IMG/VR virus record: IMGVR_UViG_3300000117_000121
Location: 1 to 32,641 of that record
Source: a virus
Direction: 5' to 3' (one strand)
Length of the DNA stretch: 32,641 bases
The notes under the pieces were generated by a model. It made no database searches, was not told where the DNA came from, and saw only the letters and a list, made by a program, of their open reading frames with translations. Positions 21,295 to 28,893 of the stretch are shown here, piece by piece. The first letter of the stretch is position 1. Each line of letters opens with the position of its first letter. The position numbers and the translations under genes are program-made.

Positions 21295-21342
21295 ATGCAG
21301 AGGTTCTTTGTCAAGAATTTGACAGTATAATAATTTGACTAT

Positions 21343-21627
21343 TTACTTTGTCAACTTCTCAACTATATGCAATCTTCGTTCCAACTCATCAATTTTTTTA
21401 GTAACATGGGGATACTTTTTTCTCCATGCATCTTCTGGTTGTTTAAACCAAGTCCAACCCCATCTTTCAACAAGATAATCTAGAAACATATCGAACTTTG
21501 CATAACACCAAAGTCCTGCTGTTGTACCCTTAAAATATGCTAAAAAAGCTGCACCGAATAGTGAACCAACGATAGCAGTATAAATCCATAGTCTGTCACT
21601 TATCATTCTTTCAATCATCTCTAACAT
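21343..21627 (-). CDS. Small membrane protein (94 residues), conserved in T4-like marine phages
   Basis: One TM helix near residues 15-34 (YTAIVGSLFGAAFLAYF), followed by a Trp-rich region (VERWGWTWFKQPEDAWRKKY) and a short C-terminal coiled coil (KIDELERRLHIVEKL). This order matches small proteins I recall from T4-like marine phages. It abuts the lipase gene. It is a candidate membrane partner for the lipase or a holin-like protein, but no evidence separates these. Confidence 0.65.
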   Translation of the reverse strand: MLEMIERMISDRLWIYTAIVGSLFGAAFLAYFKGTTAGLWCYAKFDMFLDYLVERWGWTWFKQPEDAWRKKYPHVTKKIDELERRLHIVEKLTK

Positions 21628-22370
21628 TATACGTCATATCCTCTAACTCTTTTAGCGTATGTGGAAATATTATGGTCATAAACACCATCAAAGAACTGCC
21701 ATTTTGACCATGCTTTGAATCTACCACGCATACTGTCTATGAACCTTCTCCACATATTCATTTTACATATTTTTCCATTGTATCCAATATATACATTTTT
21801 TCCATGATGCCTGTATCCCATCATCCAAAATGGAACTTTACATACTACATCATTGTTGTTCTGAAAACGATAATGGTCTACGTTCAATGAACTTACCCAC
21901 CTCTTATCACCAACTCTTGGAGAACCGTATGTATATAAACAATGTGGGTGAATACCCTCTTCTTGTAATCTTTTTGCACAGATAGTTGCCATTGCACCAC
22001 CTAACGAATGTCCAGTGATATGAATTTTTCTATCTTGAATATCTGCGACTGTGAAGTTTAAGTCATCCCAGACTTTCTTTATCTCACCTTGGAAACCACC
22101 ATGAACATCACCAGTATTGTGCATACCTTGTCTTTGTATTGCATTTAGGTCTGCTTTAATATCAGATGTTTCTTTTGGTTCTGTTCCTCTGAAAACGATA
22201 ATCGCATCAATGTCATTCCACATAATATAACATTGAGCGCCTTCTTTGTCAATAAATCTATGATTGGTAAAACCATAGTGTTTAAATGTTTTACTTGCTT
22301 CTTCTGGGTCTTTATATGCAACACCAGAAAGAAGAGCCATTAAATATGACTTATTCTGTATCTCTGTCAT
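21627..22370 (-). CDS. Class 3 lipase (alpha/beta hydrolase)
   Basis: About 247 residues from the ATG at 22370 (MTEIQNKSYLMALLSGVAYK); a GTG nine bases further up is the alternative. The nucleophile elbow GHSLGGA (Ser near 122), the acid Asp in NNNDVVCKVP and a C-terminal His in YDHNIST form the expected Ser-Asp-His triad. HGGF before the elbow also fits Lipase_3 (class 3, Rhizomucor-type) enzymes. No signal peptide is seen. It overlaps the o-spanin gene by 20 nt. It may hydrolyse host membrane lipids during lysis, or be a virion enzyme. Confidence 0.88.
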   Translation of the reverse strand: MTEIQNKSYLMALLSGVAYKDPEEASKTFKHYGFTNHRFIDKEGAQCYIMWNDIDAIIVFRGTEPKETSDIKADLNAIQRQGMHNTGDVHGGFQGEIKKVWDDLNFTVADIQDRKIHITGHSLGGAMATICAKRLQEEGIHPHCLYTYGSPRVGDKRWVSSLNVDHYRFQNNNDVVCKVPFWMMGYRHHGKNVYIGYNGKICKMNMWRRFIDSMRGRFKAWSKWQFFDGVYDHNISTYAKRVRGYDV

Positions 22371-22755
22371 CTTTCTCACTCTCTGAAGGTCTTGTCGCCT
22401 CCTCGTAGTAAACGATAATCTGTTTCTGTTGTTCGATATACCTTCTCAGTTCTGCAAAGTTTCTTGATAGATTTTCGTAATCTTTTATAGAAATTGCAAT
22501 ATACGAATCTGCACCATTTTTCTTTTCAAACTCTTCTTTGAATTGTTCAAAGTTTTCTTCTGGTGATACAACATAAATCTTTATCTCGTTCATTTGTACT
22601 TGTCTTGGGTGAGGAACAATTGGTATTTGTTTCTCTACAAGTTTTGTTACCGTAACAATCTGTTTTTCTGGTTTATAGAAACTAGAACAACTACTCAGAA
22701 GTAGTGTTGTCACCAGTAACAGACTCAAGGTCACCCCAAAGTTTATCTGTCGCAT
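22351..22755 (-). CDS. Probable o-spanin (outer-membrane lipoprotein)
   Basis: About 134 residues from the ATG at 22755 (MRQINFGVTLSLLLVTTLLL), with a lipobox LSSC giving a lipidated cysteine near residue 23. The mature part includes KLVEKQIPIVPHPRQ and a helical region. The first 65 nt overlap the end of the i-spanin gene in another frame, the arrangement of Rz/Rz1 spanin pairs that fuse inner and outer membranes at lysis. It is longer than lambda Rz1. The identification rests on architecture and gene order. Confidence 0.7.
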   Translation of the reverse strand: MRQINFGVTLSLLLVTTLLLSSCSSFYKPEKQIVTVTKLVEKQIPIVPHPRQVQMNEIKIYVVSPEENFEQFKEEFEKKNGADSYIAISIKDYENLSRNFAELRRYIEQQKQIIVYYEEATRPSESEKDDRDTE

Positions 22756-23083
22756 TTTGCATCCTCTTTTCAATCAACCCAGGCTTCTTATTTGCAAGGT
22801 GGGTTAGATTATGTTTATTTAGAGTATTCCTTAGTTCGTCACCATACTCTTCTGATTTTTTTAAATCTTGATTTAGTTGGTCAGTGAGTGCATTTAACCT
22901 AACACTGTTCTCTTCCATTTTTGAAATAGTCAGTTGGTTTTCTTCATTTGCAACTTCTAACTTTGCGTTGTTCTCACGCAATTGTGCAATGGTTGCTTGT
23001 GTAGTATCGTAGTAATACTTGGCGGCATAAACTGCACCGCCAAGTAAACCTAGAACTACAATTAGTATGTAGACTCTAAACAT
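22691..23083 (-). CDS. Probable i-spanin (inner-membrane coiled-coil protein)
   Basis: A 130-residue protein with an N-terminal TM helix (MFRVYILIVVLGLLGGAVYA), a periplasmic coiled coil (residues 28-90) and a C-terminal segment (HLANKKPGLIEKRMQNATDK) that resembles the end of Rz-like proteins in T4-like marine phages as I recall them. It overlaps the lipoprotein gene and lies five bases after a small membrane gene that could be its holin. Type II topology and position support a spanin. Confidence 0.75.
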   Translation of the reverse strand: MFRVYILIVVLGLLGGAVYAAKYYYDTTQATIAQLRENNAKLEVANEENQLTISKMEENSVRLNALTDQLNQDLKKSEEYGDELRNTLNKHNLTHLANKKPGLIEKRMQNATDKLWGDLESVTGDNTTSE

Positions 23084-23088
23084 ATATA

Positions 23089-23250
23089 CTACTCACTTTT
23101 CCAAATAGTCCAGATACCCCATGCAATCGCTATACCAGCAGCAATTTTTGCAAGAGGTGCCATGAATAGAATCATAAGTCCTAGTCCGATACATACTGCA
23201 CCATCCCAAGATGTTCTTTCGCCTATTCTGTTTTTAATCCAATTAATCAT
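23089..23250 (-). CDS. Small membrane protein (53 residues), holin candidate
   Basis: Started at the ATG at 23250, which has AAGGAG six bases upstream; a longer frame adds a basic leader without support. The sequence (MINWIKNRIGERTSWDGAVC) has a polar start, then one long or two short hydrophobic helices (IGLGLMILFMAPLAKI and AGIAIAWGIWTIW). Its position directly before the spanin pair suggests a holin, but the family is uncharacterised and common in marine phages. Confidence 0.65.
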   Translation of the reverse strand: MINWIKNRIGERTSWDGAVCIGLGLMILFMAPLAKIAAGIAIAWGIWTIWKSE

Positions 23251-23260
23251 TTTTTTCTCC

Positions 23261-24295
23261 TTAATTGAAGTTTTCATAACTAATAACTTTACTAGTTGTT
23301 TTAAAATCTTTCTTTCGCATAATTGTTTTGTTTGTTACTTCAAAACTATCATCACTCTTTGTTTTAATAACAACTGGTAAATTCAAATTCGTTGCCATGT
23401 CTTTCAACACAGCCTCAACGTCTGGATTATTAATGATATTCCTACCCTTATTCTTTTGTATCTTCTTAAAAAATCTTTGTAACTCAGATACTTTAATATC
23501 TGGACTATTTCGTGGGTCATTTAACCTATCTACGAAATGTCTGGTAAACTCAACATCAATACCGTATTTTCTCAGTATTCTATCTGCGAATTTTTCTAAA
23601 TCATTAACATCCTTCTGTGTAAAGTCTTCATTAACATACTTACCATAGTTTTCTCTGTTCATAATCATAAACATTTTCTCTGCTAGTAAGTTGCCTGCAA
23701 CATAATCTGCAAGGTAATGAAATCCTGCTTTAACTCTTCCAAGACCACATTCTTTTGCAGCCTCTTTAATTCCTTTTTCATGTTTTGGAAACTTTTCCGA
23801 AACATATAGTGCAATCAACATTGATTGAGTTGCATGACCAGATGGATAACTTCTGGTTTTATTTGTGACACTTGACATTGGACGAATAGACCTATCAACT
23901 ATGTGTGGTCTTGGAACATCAAATGTATCTTTAAAATACTTTATCGTTGGTCTAGCTTGGTCTACTATTTGTTTCATTTCATCATAATGAAACTCTAGAC
24001 CATTCTCTTTACAATATTGTTCAATTGCATAAAAAGAGTGTTCATCATGAAGACGAATAGATGTTTCATCTTCTGGTGTTCTTCTCGCAATAATATCTTT
24101 CAATATTATAATTTCTTTTTTCATGTCAAATGTTGGTGGGGGAAGTTTGATACGCTTGTGTGCGTTCATTGGAAAAAACTTATATTCTGTTTTTTCTTCA
24201 ACTTTTTTTGTTCTCTTAACAATTCGTTTGACCTTTGCATTTAGATTTGCAACTGGTTTGACGTTTGTATAATTTGTATATGTGACTAAACTCAT
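23261..24295 (-). CDS. PAP2-superfamily phosphatase with an extra C-terminal domain
   Basis: A protein of about 344 residues. All three catalytic motifs of PAP2/type 2 phosphatidic acid phosphatases are intact (numbering from the TTG at 24298): K123-x6-R130-P131 in KDTFDVPRP, PSGH at 152-155, and R188-x5-H194-x3-D198 in RVKAGFHYLAD. There is no TM helix or signal peptide, so it resembles soluble acid phosphatases or vanadium haloperoxidases rather than membrane lipid phosphatases. From about residue 250 a second domain follows (FTRHFVDRLNDPRNSPD and TIMRKKDFKT) that also occurs in other T4-like phage proteins as I recall; its function is unknown. Start ATG 24295. Confidence 0.85.
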   Translation of the reverse strand: MSLVTYTNYTNVKPVANLNAKVKRIVKRTKKVEEKTEYKFFPMNAHKRIKLPPPTFDMKKEIIILKDIIARRTPEDETSIRLHDEHSFYAIEQYCKENGLEFHYDEMKQIVDQARPTIKYFKDTFDVPRPHIVDRSIRPMSSVTNKTRSYPSGHATQSMLIALYVSEKFPKHEKGIKEAAKECGLGRVKAGFHYLADYVAGNLLAEKMFMIMNRENYGKYVNEDFTQKDVNDLEKFADRILRKYGIDVEFTRHFVDRLNDPRNSPDIKVSELQRFFKKIQKNKGRNIINNPDVEAVLKDMATNLNLPVVIKTKSDDSFEVTNKTIMRKKDFKTTSKVISYENFN

Positions 24296-24304
24296 CAATA
24301 TCCC

Positions 24305-24529
24305 CTAGTGGTCATAAAGACCTTTGGTAGTACTATTTATGTAAACTGGTTTACAATAAGCAGTTGCTTTGTGTTCTGGGGGAACTAGAGATGAATAACT
24401 GTAATTACCGTATCTTTTCACGATACGACTTGCATACCAATTGCAAGTTTCAATACTACGAAAGTACATAGGTTGACCACCTTGTACTTTATCTGCTAAA
24501 AGGAAGACCAAAAGAAATGCGTGTATCAT
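24305..24529 (-). CDS. Small exported protein (74 residues), conserved in marine phages
   Basis: A short signal peptide (MIHAFLLVFLLADKVQG) is followed by a small domain with two cysteines in SIETCNWYASRIVKRYG and AYCKPVY, likely a disulfide. The pattern matches a family found beside structural genes of T4-like marine phages (from memory). It lies three bases after the preceding gene. Within it, a CATAAATA late-like motif sits about 36 nt before the PAP2 gene, which may help express that gene. Confidence 0.68.
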   Translation of the reverse strand: MIHAFLLVFLLADKVQGGQPMYFRSIETCNWYASRIVKRYGNYSYSSLVPPEHKATAYCKPVYINSTTKGLYDH

Positions 24530-24532
24530 GCA

Positions 24533-25042
24533 TCACTTAAAGACAACTCCAACAAGTTTCATGAATTGAGACTTTCCACCCTTGTTGATAATATCTTCCA
24601 TTTTCTTTTTTGTGTCTGGTTTTACTTTTCCAAGAGCTTGAGTTAATGCAGATGCTGTAAATAGGTCAACTCGCAATGTTCCATCTTTTAATTTAATCTT
24701 GTTGTTTTGTTTATCTTTAACAATTTTCTGAAGAACATCTACGTTTGCTTCATTAAGATATTCCTCACCAAAGTTGTCCATATTTTCTTTTACAGACTTT
24801 CTAAAGTTTGCTTCTCTCTTTGCTCGCAATTCACCCATTCTTCTGATAAAATTCTTTGCTTCTTTGGTACGACCATCATATGCTGATTTCTGTATTTCTT
24901 TTTGTTTCTTTTTACTTACTGCATCAGCAGGCATATCTACTCCACCACTTGCAACAGAGTTTGCTGGTGCATCTTCTGATTGAATACCCAACATTTCATC
25001 TTCGTAAAACTTTTTCATTATGTCATTAAATTTTTGTGTCAT
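24533..25042 (-). CDS. Virion-region conserved protein (169 residues)
   Basis: A helical, lysine-rich soluble protein (MTQKFNDIMKKFYEDEMLGI). It is located in the late gene run between two conserved proteins of the same kind, and a four-base overlap couples it to the gene before it. A structural or assembly role is inferred from place only. The C-terminal half (NNKIKLKDGTLRVDLFTASA) probably forms a helical bundle. No named family. Confidence 0.65.
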   Translation of the reverse strand: MTQKFNDIMKKFYEDEMLGIQSEDAPANSVASGGVDMPADAVSKKKQKEIQKSAYDGRTKEAKNFIRRMGELRAKREANFRKSVKENMDNFGEEYLNEANVDVLQKIVKDKQNNKIKLKDGTLRVDLFTASALTQALGKVKPDTKKKMEDIINKGGKSQFMKLVGVVFK

Positions 25043-25674
25043 AGTTCTAAATCCTCGATTCCAACTTCTTTAATGTCCTCTGCACTTACATATATTTTTG
25101 TTTGCGTTGGTATATGTATAACTGGAAATATTTCTACTCCTAATACTGTATCAGATGGTGGAACTGGTTCAAATGCTTGAACCTCATCACCCTCTAATGC
25201 ATCTGGACTTTCTGCATCTTCTACATCAAATGTAATATCATTTAAAAGTTTATAAACCCCTTTAGGTAACATACCATCATCTAATGTAACTTCTTCTGAT
25301 ATTGTATTATCTAGTTCAATATTATTTTCTTTCAGATACTTCATGAATTCTTGTTCCCACATTTTTGGGTCAACATCTTCTTTGAATGTATCCTTCAGTA
25401 AAAATAGTGCGGCCGCATAACTACCTAGTTTTGTTCTCAGACCAGGCACTTTACTAAAAATCTTTTTGATATTGAAAACTAATTTATGAAGAACAGTATA
25501 TGAATTTTTCTCTGCAATTGTATTCAGAATGGTAGGTTTATTCGTGCCTGGAATTAAGATACGGTTACCTACCTTATCAATTACTCCAAGTTTATATGCC
25601 TCTTGTTTTTCAAAAGGTGTTACCAATATCTTTATAAACCTATAGGTAACAAATAAATCTATCGCTCTTCCCAT
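25039..25674 (-). CDS. Conserved T4-like marine phage protein (211 residues)
   Basis: Begins MGRAIDLFVTYRFIKILVTP, a start I recall from a conserved protein of T4-like cyanophages and relatives. The middle is helical (IFSKVPGLRTKLGSYAAALF) and the last third acidic (ESPDALEGDEVQAFEPVPPS). It overlaps its neighbours by one to four bases within the late operon. A virion structural role is likely but unproved. Confidence 0.68.
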   Translation of the reverse strand: MGRAIDLFVTYRFIKILVTPFEKQEAYKLGVIDKVGNRILIPGTNKPTILNTIAEKNSYTVLHKLVFNIKKIFSKVPGLRTKLGSYAAALFLLKDTFKEDVDPKMWEQEFMKYLKENNIELDNTISEEVTLDDGMLPKGVYKLLNDITFDVEDAESPDALEGDEVQAFEPVPPSDTVLGVEIFPVIHIPTQTKIYVSAEDIKEVGIEDLEL

Positions 25675-26036
25675 TATAGTTCCCTTAAAACTTCTGTAAT
25701 CTTCAAATCATCATTAATTTCTTTCATTTCAGATGGTGGTAACATATTCAGATACACCAAGAAAGATTTCAATTGTGACCAATGTTCTGGTTCTATTTTA
25801 AATAATAATAAAGTAGAAGCAGCATCAGGCCCGAACACATTGTTCAGTATGATAATATGATTAAGTAGTAATCGTTCTTTTACGATACCATCAACCTTAT
25901 ACTTTTTAAGCAATCTCTTGATATACTTAAATCGTTTCATATCATCATAAAACTCTTTTTCGCCTTCACATTGTGGATTATCATAATGTTTTAGTGCAAA
26001 CAGTAATACATTATCATTCGTTATTTTTTCAAACAT
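25674..26036 (-). CDS. Conserved phage protein (120 residues), late operon
   Basis: A helical, soluble protein (MFEKITNDNVLLFALKHYDN) with a hydrophobic middle, GIVKERLLLNHIIILNNVFG. It resembles small conserved proteins in structural operons of T4-like marine phages. It is separated from the preceding gene by no bases and shares one base with the next, so all three are translated together. Function unknown. Confidence 0.65.
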   Translation of the reverse strand: MFEKITNDNVLLFALKHYDNPQCEGEKEFYDDMKRFKYIKRLLKKYKVDGIVKERLLLNHIIILNNVFGPDAASTLLLFKIEPEHWSQLKSFLVYLNMLPPSEMKEINDDLKITEVLREL

Positions 26037-26435
26037 TTAAGATATTTGTGCAAACACCTTGTGAGTTCCAGTTGCAAGTCTTTCATATACAAAATTAATA
26101 CTTCTACCACTCTCAGTTTCATTAACTATTTCTTCTGGGGCACTATCAGTATCTTTTCCATAAACTCCACCATGCTTCACTAGAGGTACAGAAACTTCTC
26201 CTTGTTCTCCAGTAAATTGAACATCACCAAAGTTAATTCCAACTCTCATAAGTTTATTTCTCAACTCATCTACCGCTTTCTCTGGATTTAAATATTCTCT
26301 AATTCCAATAGAACCAACAAATGCATTAAGTTTTTCAATAACAGAATCATCAGACAAATCCATTAAGTTTCCATCTTCGTCAATGTGCGAACCATCAGTT
26401 GCTTTGACAGATGCGTATTCTAAAAACGTCTTCAT
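26037..26435 (-). CDS. Virion-region protein (132 residues)
   Basis: MKTFLEYASVKATDGSHIDE opens the protein. A helical middle is followed by beta-type segments (NFGDVQFTGEQGEVSVPLVK, then GRSINFVYERLATGTHKVFA). The start MKTFLEY resembles that of several T4-like capsid-associated proteins. The ATG overlaps the TGA of the small gene before it. Probably structural; family not recognised. Confidence 0.62.
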   Translation of the reverse strand: MKTFLEYASVKATDGSHIDEDGNLMDLSDDSVIEKLNAFVGSIGIREYLNPEKAVDELRNKLMRVGINFGDVQFTGEQGEVSVPLVKHGGVYGKDTDSAPEEIVNETESGRSINFVYERLATGTHKVFAQIS

Positions 26436-26599
26436 TCTTTATCTCCATGTTCTTCATCAAAACCATCATCTCCATAGATTTCTTGAAGAGGTTGTTTTTG
26501 TTTTTTATCTTTGCTGATTTTCTCAACTGGTTCAACCTTTGGAGGTTCTTGATTTACCATTGGAATTCCACCAGCACCGTATCTAATTGGTTCAACCAT
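26432..26599 (-). CDS. Small proline- and charge-rich protein (55 residues)
   Basis: A 55-codon gene with GGAG nine bases before the ATG. It starts MVEPIRYGAGGIPMVNQEPP and ends in an acidic tail (EIYGDDGFDEEHGDKE). Its TGA overlaps the next ATG and it begins ten bases after the preceding gene, so it fills the space exactly. It is probably unstructured, perhaps an assembly adaptor. No family. Confidence 0.68.
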   Translation of the reverse strand: MVEPIRYGAGGIPMVNQEPPKVEPVEKISKDKKQKQPLQEIYGDDGFDEEHGDKE

Positions 26600-26609
26600 A
26601 ATCTATCTC

Positions 26610-27080
26610 CTAAGCAATTGTTGCGTTAAAGTTAGAAACAAGATACCACTTGTTATTTGTAAAGATACAAACAACTGCTTCACCAAGTGCATCAAAAACA
26701 ACTTGGTTAGTGTTACTTGCAGTTGAACCCCAACTAGTAACTGTCATGGTATATGTTCTAGAACTTGTTGGTGCAGTAGTCATGACAAGAATTTTAATCT
26801 GTCCATTTGTACCATCTGCAAGAGTACCAGTTGCGTTTGAACTGAAACTCGCACCATCTAATAATGTGATAGATGTTGTCACACTAGGTGCAGTAGAACC
26901 AGTAATTGATTGTGCAGTTCCATCTAATCCAAGATAAGTTGGAATATTATTAAAAATGTTTGCAACACTAATCTTTTTGTTAACTGGTGTACCAGATGGG
27001 TCATCAATCACATGAAGTAAATCTTCACCAGCGATTGCATTACCTAAATCTGTTAACGCAGTAATTTTCTTATCAGCCAT
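26610..27080 (-). CDS. Virion structural protein with a [12 protein letters not shown] start
   Basis: A 156-residue, Ser/Thr-rich beta protein without Lys-rich or TM parts apart from the start. The opening [20 protein letters not shown] and the [13 protein letters not shown] segment are hallmarks of many phage fibre and decoration proteins, in which this is a virion-binding N-terminal module. The rest ([20 protein letters not shown]) looks like a beta-sandwich or fibre head. It is probably exposed on the virion surface. Confidence 0.75.
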   Translation of the reverse strand: MADKKITALTDLGNAIAGEDLLHVIDDPSGTPVNKKISVANIFNNIPTYLGLDGTAQSITGSTAPSVTTSITLLDGASFSSNATGTLADGTNGQIKILVMTTAPTSSRTYTMTVTSWGSTASNTNQVVFDALGEAVVCIFTNNKWYLVSNFNATIA

Positions 27081-27093
27081 TTATTTTCTCCTA

Positions 27094-27324
27094 TTAACCC
27101 TTTTTCTTAGAGGGAATGCTACTATCGGTAGTTTCCGATACCACAGTTTTTAAATCAGAAAGAAACAAATCACATTGTTGAATCGCACCACTAATTGCAT
27201 GGTGTTGTGCAACTAGATTTGTTCTTTCTGCATCTATTTTATTTAAACCGTCTTTCACCGTTTCTAAATCTTTTTCAAGAGTTTGTCTACGAATGTTAAT
27301 TTCAGTCTCAGTCAATTGAGGCAT
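27094..27324 (-). CDS. Small coiled-coil protein (76 residues)
   Basis: MPQLTETEINIRRQTLEKDL leads into a continuous coiled coil over about 50 residues with a Ser/Lys tail. It sits between two surface-type structural genes and may help trimerise or attach them, as small coiled-coil partners do in other phages. That role is inferred from place. Confidence 0.65.
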   Translation of the reverse strand: MPQLTETEINIRRQTLEKDLETVKDGLNKIDAERTNLVAQHHAISGAIQQCDLFLSDLKTVVSETTDSSIPSKKKG

Positions 27325-27362
27325 AATTTATCTCCATTATTTAAAATTATCTATTATATATA

Positions 27363-28850
27363 TTAACTATCTGGAGTTGCAACATCCTCTGCATCACCAG
27401 AAATACTTGAAGCGGCAACTAGAGTTTCATAATGAACTCTACCAGCACGACCACCAGTACCTACAGTTTTCTTAACCCAACCAATATGTGCAACTTCACT
27501 TGCGTTTGTATCTCCATCAGAACCAAGTCCTTGAGATGCAACAGCAGTTGCTTGAGTAGCACCAGTTACAATTGTAAAGGTTTGAGCATTATGTCCAGTA
27601 CCGATATTAATTGCAGTTCCACCAGAAGTAGCAGCAATCTTAAAGGTATTTGCAGTTTTGTCTCTTACGAATACAGTTTGAGCATTTGCTACGTTAGTCA
27701 TCAAAGTACCACCACCAACTTGGTTGTAAGTAATTTGGTCTGTATCAGATAAACCGTGTCCAGTAAATGTAATAACATTTGAACTAGCGTTTACTGCACT
27801 TGTAGGAATAGTCATTTTAGGTACTTCAACTGTAATAGCAGGAAGTGATTGATAATCAGAACCACCATTAGAAACTGTGATTGCAGTTACTTCTCCACCA
27901 GAAATAGTTGCAGCTGCAACTGCTTGAATACCTTCAAGTGTCTGTGCATTATTACCAGTTCCAGTTAAAGTAATTTCTGTACCAGCTTGTGCATTTGAAA
28001 GTGAAGATGCAAGTTGAATATTATCTTCATCTGTTCTGATAACAAAGTAAGAAGTGTTATCAACAAGACCAGCAAGTGCAGTTCCACCACCGTCTTGATA
28101 TTTAACTTCTGTACCAGTTCTCATATTGTGACCAGTAATTTCAATTGTATCTGTACCAGTAGTAACTTTTGCAGTTGCAATAGTTCTTACAGTTGGTACT
28201 GGAATAGTAACCGTTGGTGCTTGTACATATCTTGCACCAGCAACATTGACTGCAATATCAGTAACATTATCTACACCAGCAACAGCTTCCGTACCAGTGA
28301 TACCGAAAATAGTTGCATCAATAGAACTTCCATCACCACTTACTGGTGGTCTTGTTACTGTACACGCAGAACCACTGTTTGTAGATGGTGTAAAGTTTTC
28401 AGTAGCAGTAAATGCTTTTGTTGATGTACCAGAAAATGACTGTGCGTTATTTCCAGTTCCAGTTAATGAAATAACTGAACCACCAGCGGTTGCAGATAAT
28501 GTAACTGCGTTTGCACTAGATACAGTCTTTACGAAAAAGATTGTAGCATCTGTTAGACCAGCGATTGCAGTACCACCGTTTGCTTGATAAACCACTTCTT
28601 GATTTGCAACAAAACCGTGGTTTGTAATTGTAATTGTATTAGCAGTGGTATCGACAGCAGATGTTGCAACAGTTCTATTAGGTTGGATATCTTTTACCCT
28701 TACCTTATCTCCGTTGTCATCAATGACAATATCACCCACTTTTATTTCGTCAGTATCAGCACTTGAATTACCTTGTACAATTGCACTTGCATTTGTAAAG
28801 GTGAAAGTTCCAGTAAGTGCAGAACCGTCATTCATACTCCATGAGCTCAT
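27363..28850 (-). CDS. Large beta-rich virion protein with repeated modules
   Basis: A 495-residue, Thr/Ser/Gly-rich protein. Three modules of about 80 residues (around 60-139, 222-305 and 347-425) share a GGTA-x-AG or GGT segment, a FV strand and an ending LTGTGNNAQ or GTGHNAQ. A second repeat type occurs at about 190-220 and 318-345 (pattern G-x-V-x-x-I-x-V, P-x-V/I-T-I/V). The C terminus (HIGWVKKTVGTGGRAGRVHY) is typical of structural proteins in T4-like marine phages. It is likely a fibre or capsid decoration protein. AGGGAG precedes the ATG, and a late-promoter variant lies upstream. Confidence 0.78.
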   Translation of the reverse strand: MSSWSMNDGSALTGTFTFTNASAIVQGNSSADTDEIKVGDIVIDDNGDKVRVKDIQPNRTVATSAVDTTANTITITNHGFVANQEVVYQANGGTAIAGLTDATIFFVKTVSSANAVTLSATAGGSVISLTGTGNNAQSFSGTSTKAFTATENFTPSTNSGSACTVTRPPVSGDGSSIDATIFGITGTEAVAGVDNVTDIAVNVAGARYVQAPTVTIPVPTVRTIATAKVTTGTDTIEITGHNMRTGTEVKYQDGGGTALAGLVDNTSYFVIRTDEDNIQLASSLSNAQAGTEITLTGTGNNAQTLEGIQAVAAATISGGEVTAITVSNGGSDYQSLPAITVEVPKMTIPTSAVNASSNVITFTGHGLSDTDQITYNQVGGGTLMTNVANAQTVFVRDKTANTFKIAATSGGTAINIGTGHNAQTFTIVTGATQATAVASQGLGSDGDTNASEVAHIGWVKKTVGTGGRAGRVHYETLVAASSISGDAEDVATPDS

Positions 28851-28868
28851 TAGATTTCTCCCTTAATT

Positions 28869-28882
28869 ATAGTATATACTAT
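28869..28882. repeat. Perfect 14-bp palindrome in the leader of the large beta-rich protein
   Basis: ATAGTATATACTAT is its own reverse complement. It lies between a late-promoter variant (28881-28888) and the ribosome-binding site. It might be an operator or only AT-rich sequence. Confidence 0.4.
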
Positions 28883-28888
28883 CTCTAT
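28881..28888 (-). promoter_or_regulatory. Probable late promoter (one mismatch)
   Basis: CATAAATA on the minus strand, one base from the TATAAATA consensus, about 31 nt before the ATG of the 495-residue structural gene and in the intergenic gap. Confidence 0.45.
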
Positions 28889-28893
28889 TTATG

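Noticed and set aside
21308-21325. TTGACA before the TATAAATA at 21287 as a sigma70 promoter
   Set aside because: The spacing is about 14 nt, too short. The late motif alone explains the site.
27432-28866. Several open frames on the plus strand opposite the 495-residue structural gene
   Set aside because: Low-complexity shadows of a Thr/Ser-rich repeat gene, with no ribosome-binding sites or recognisable domains.
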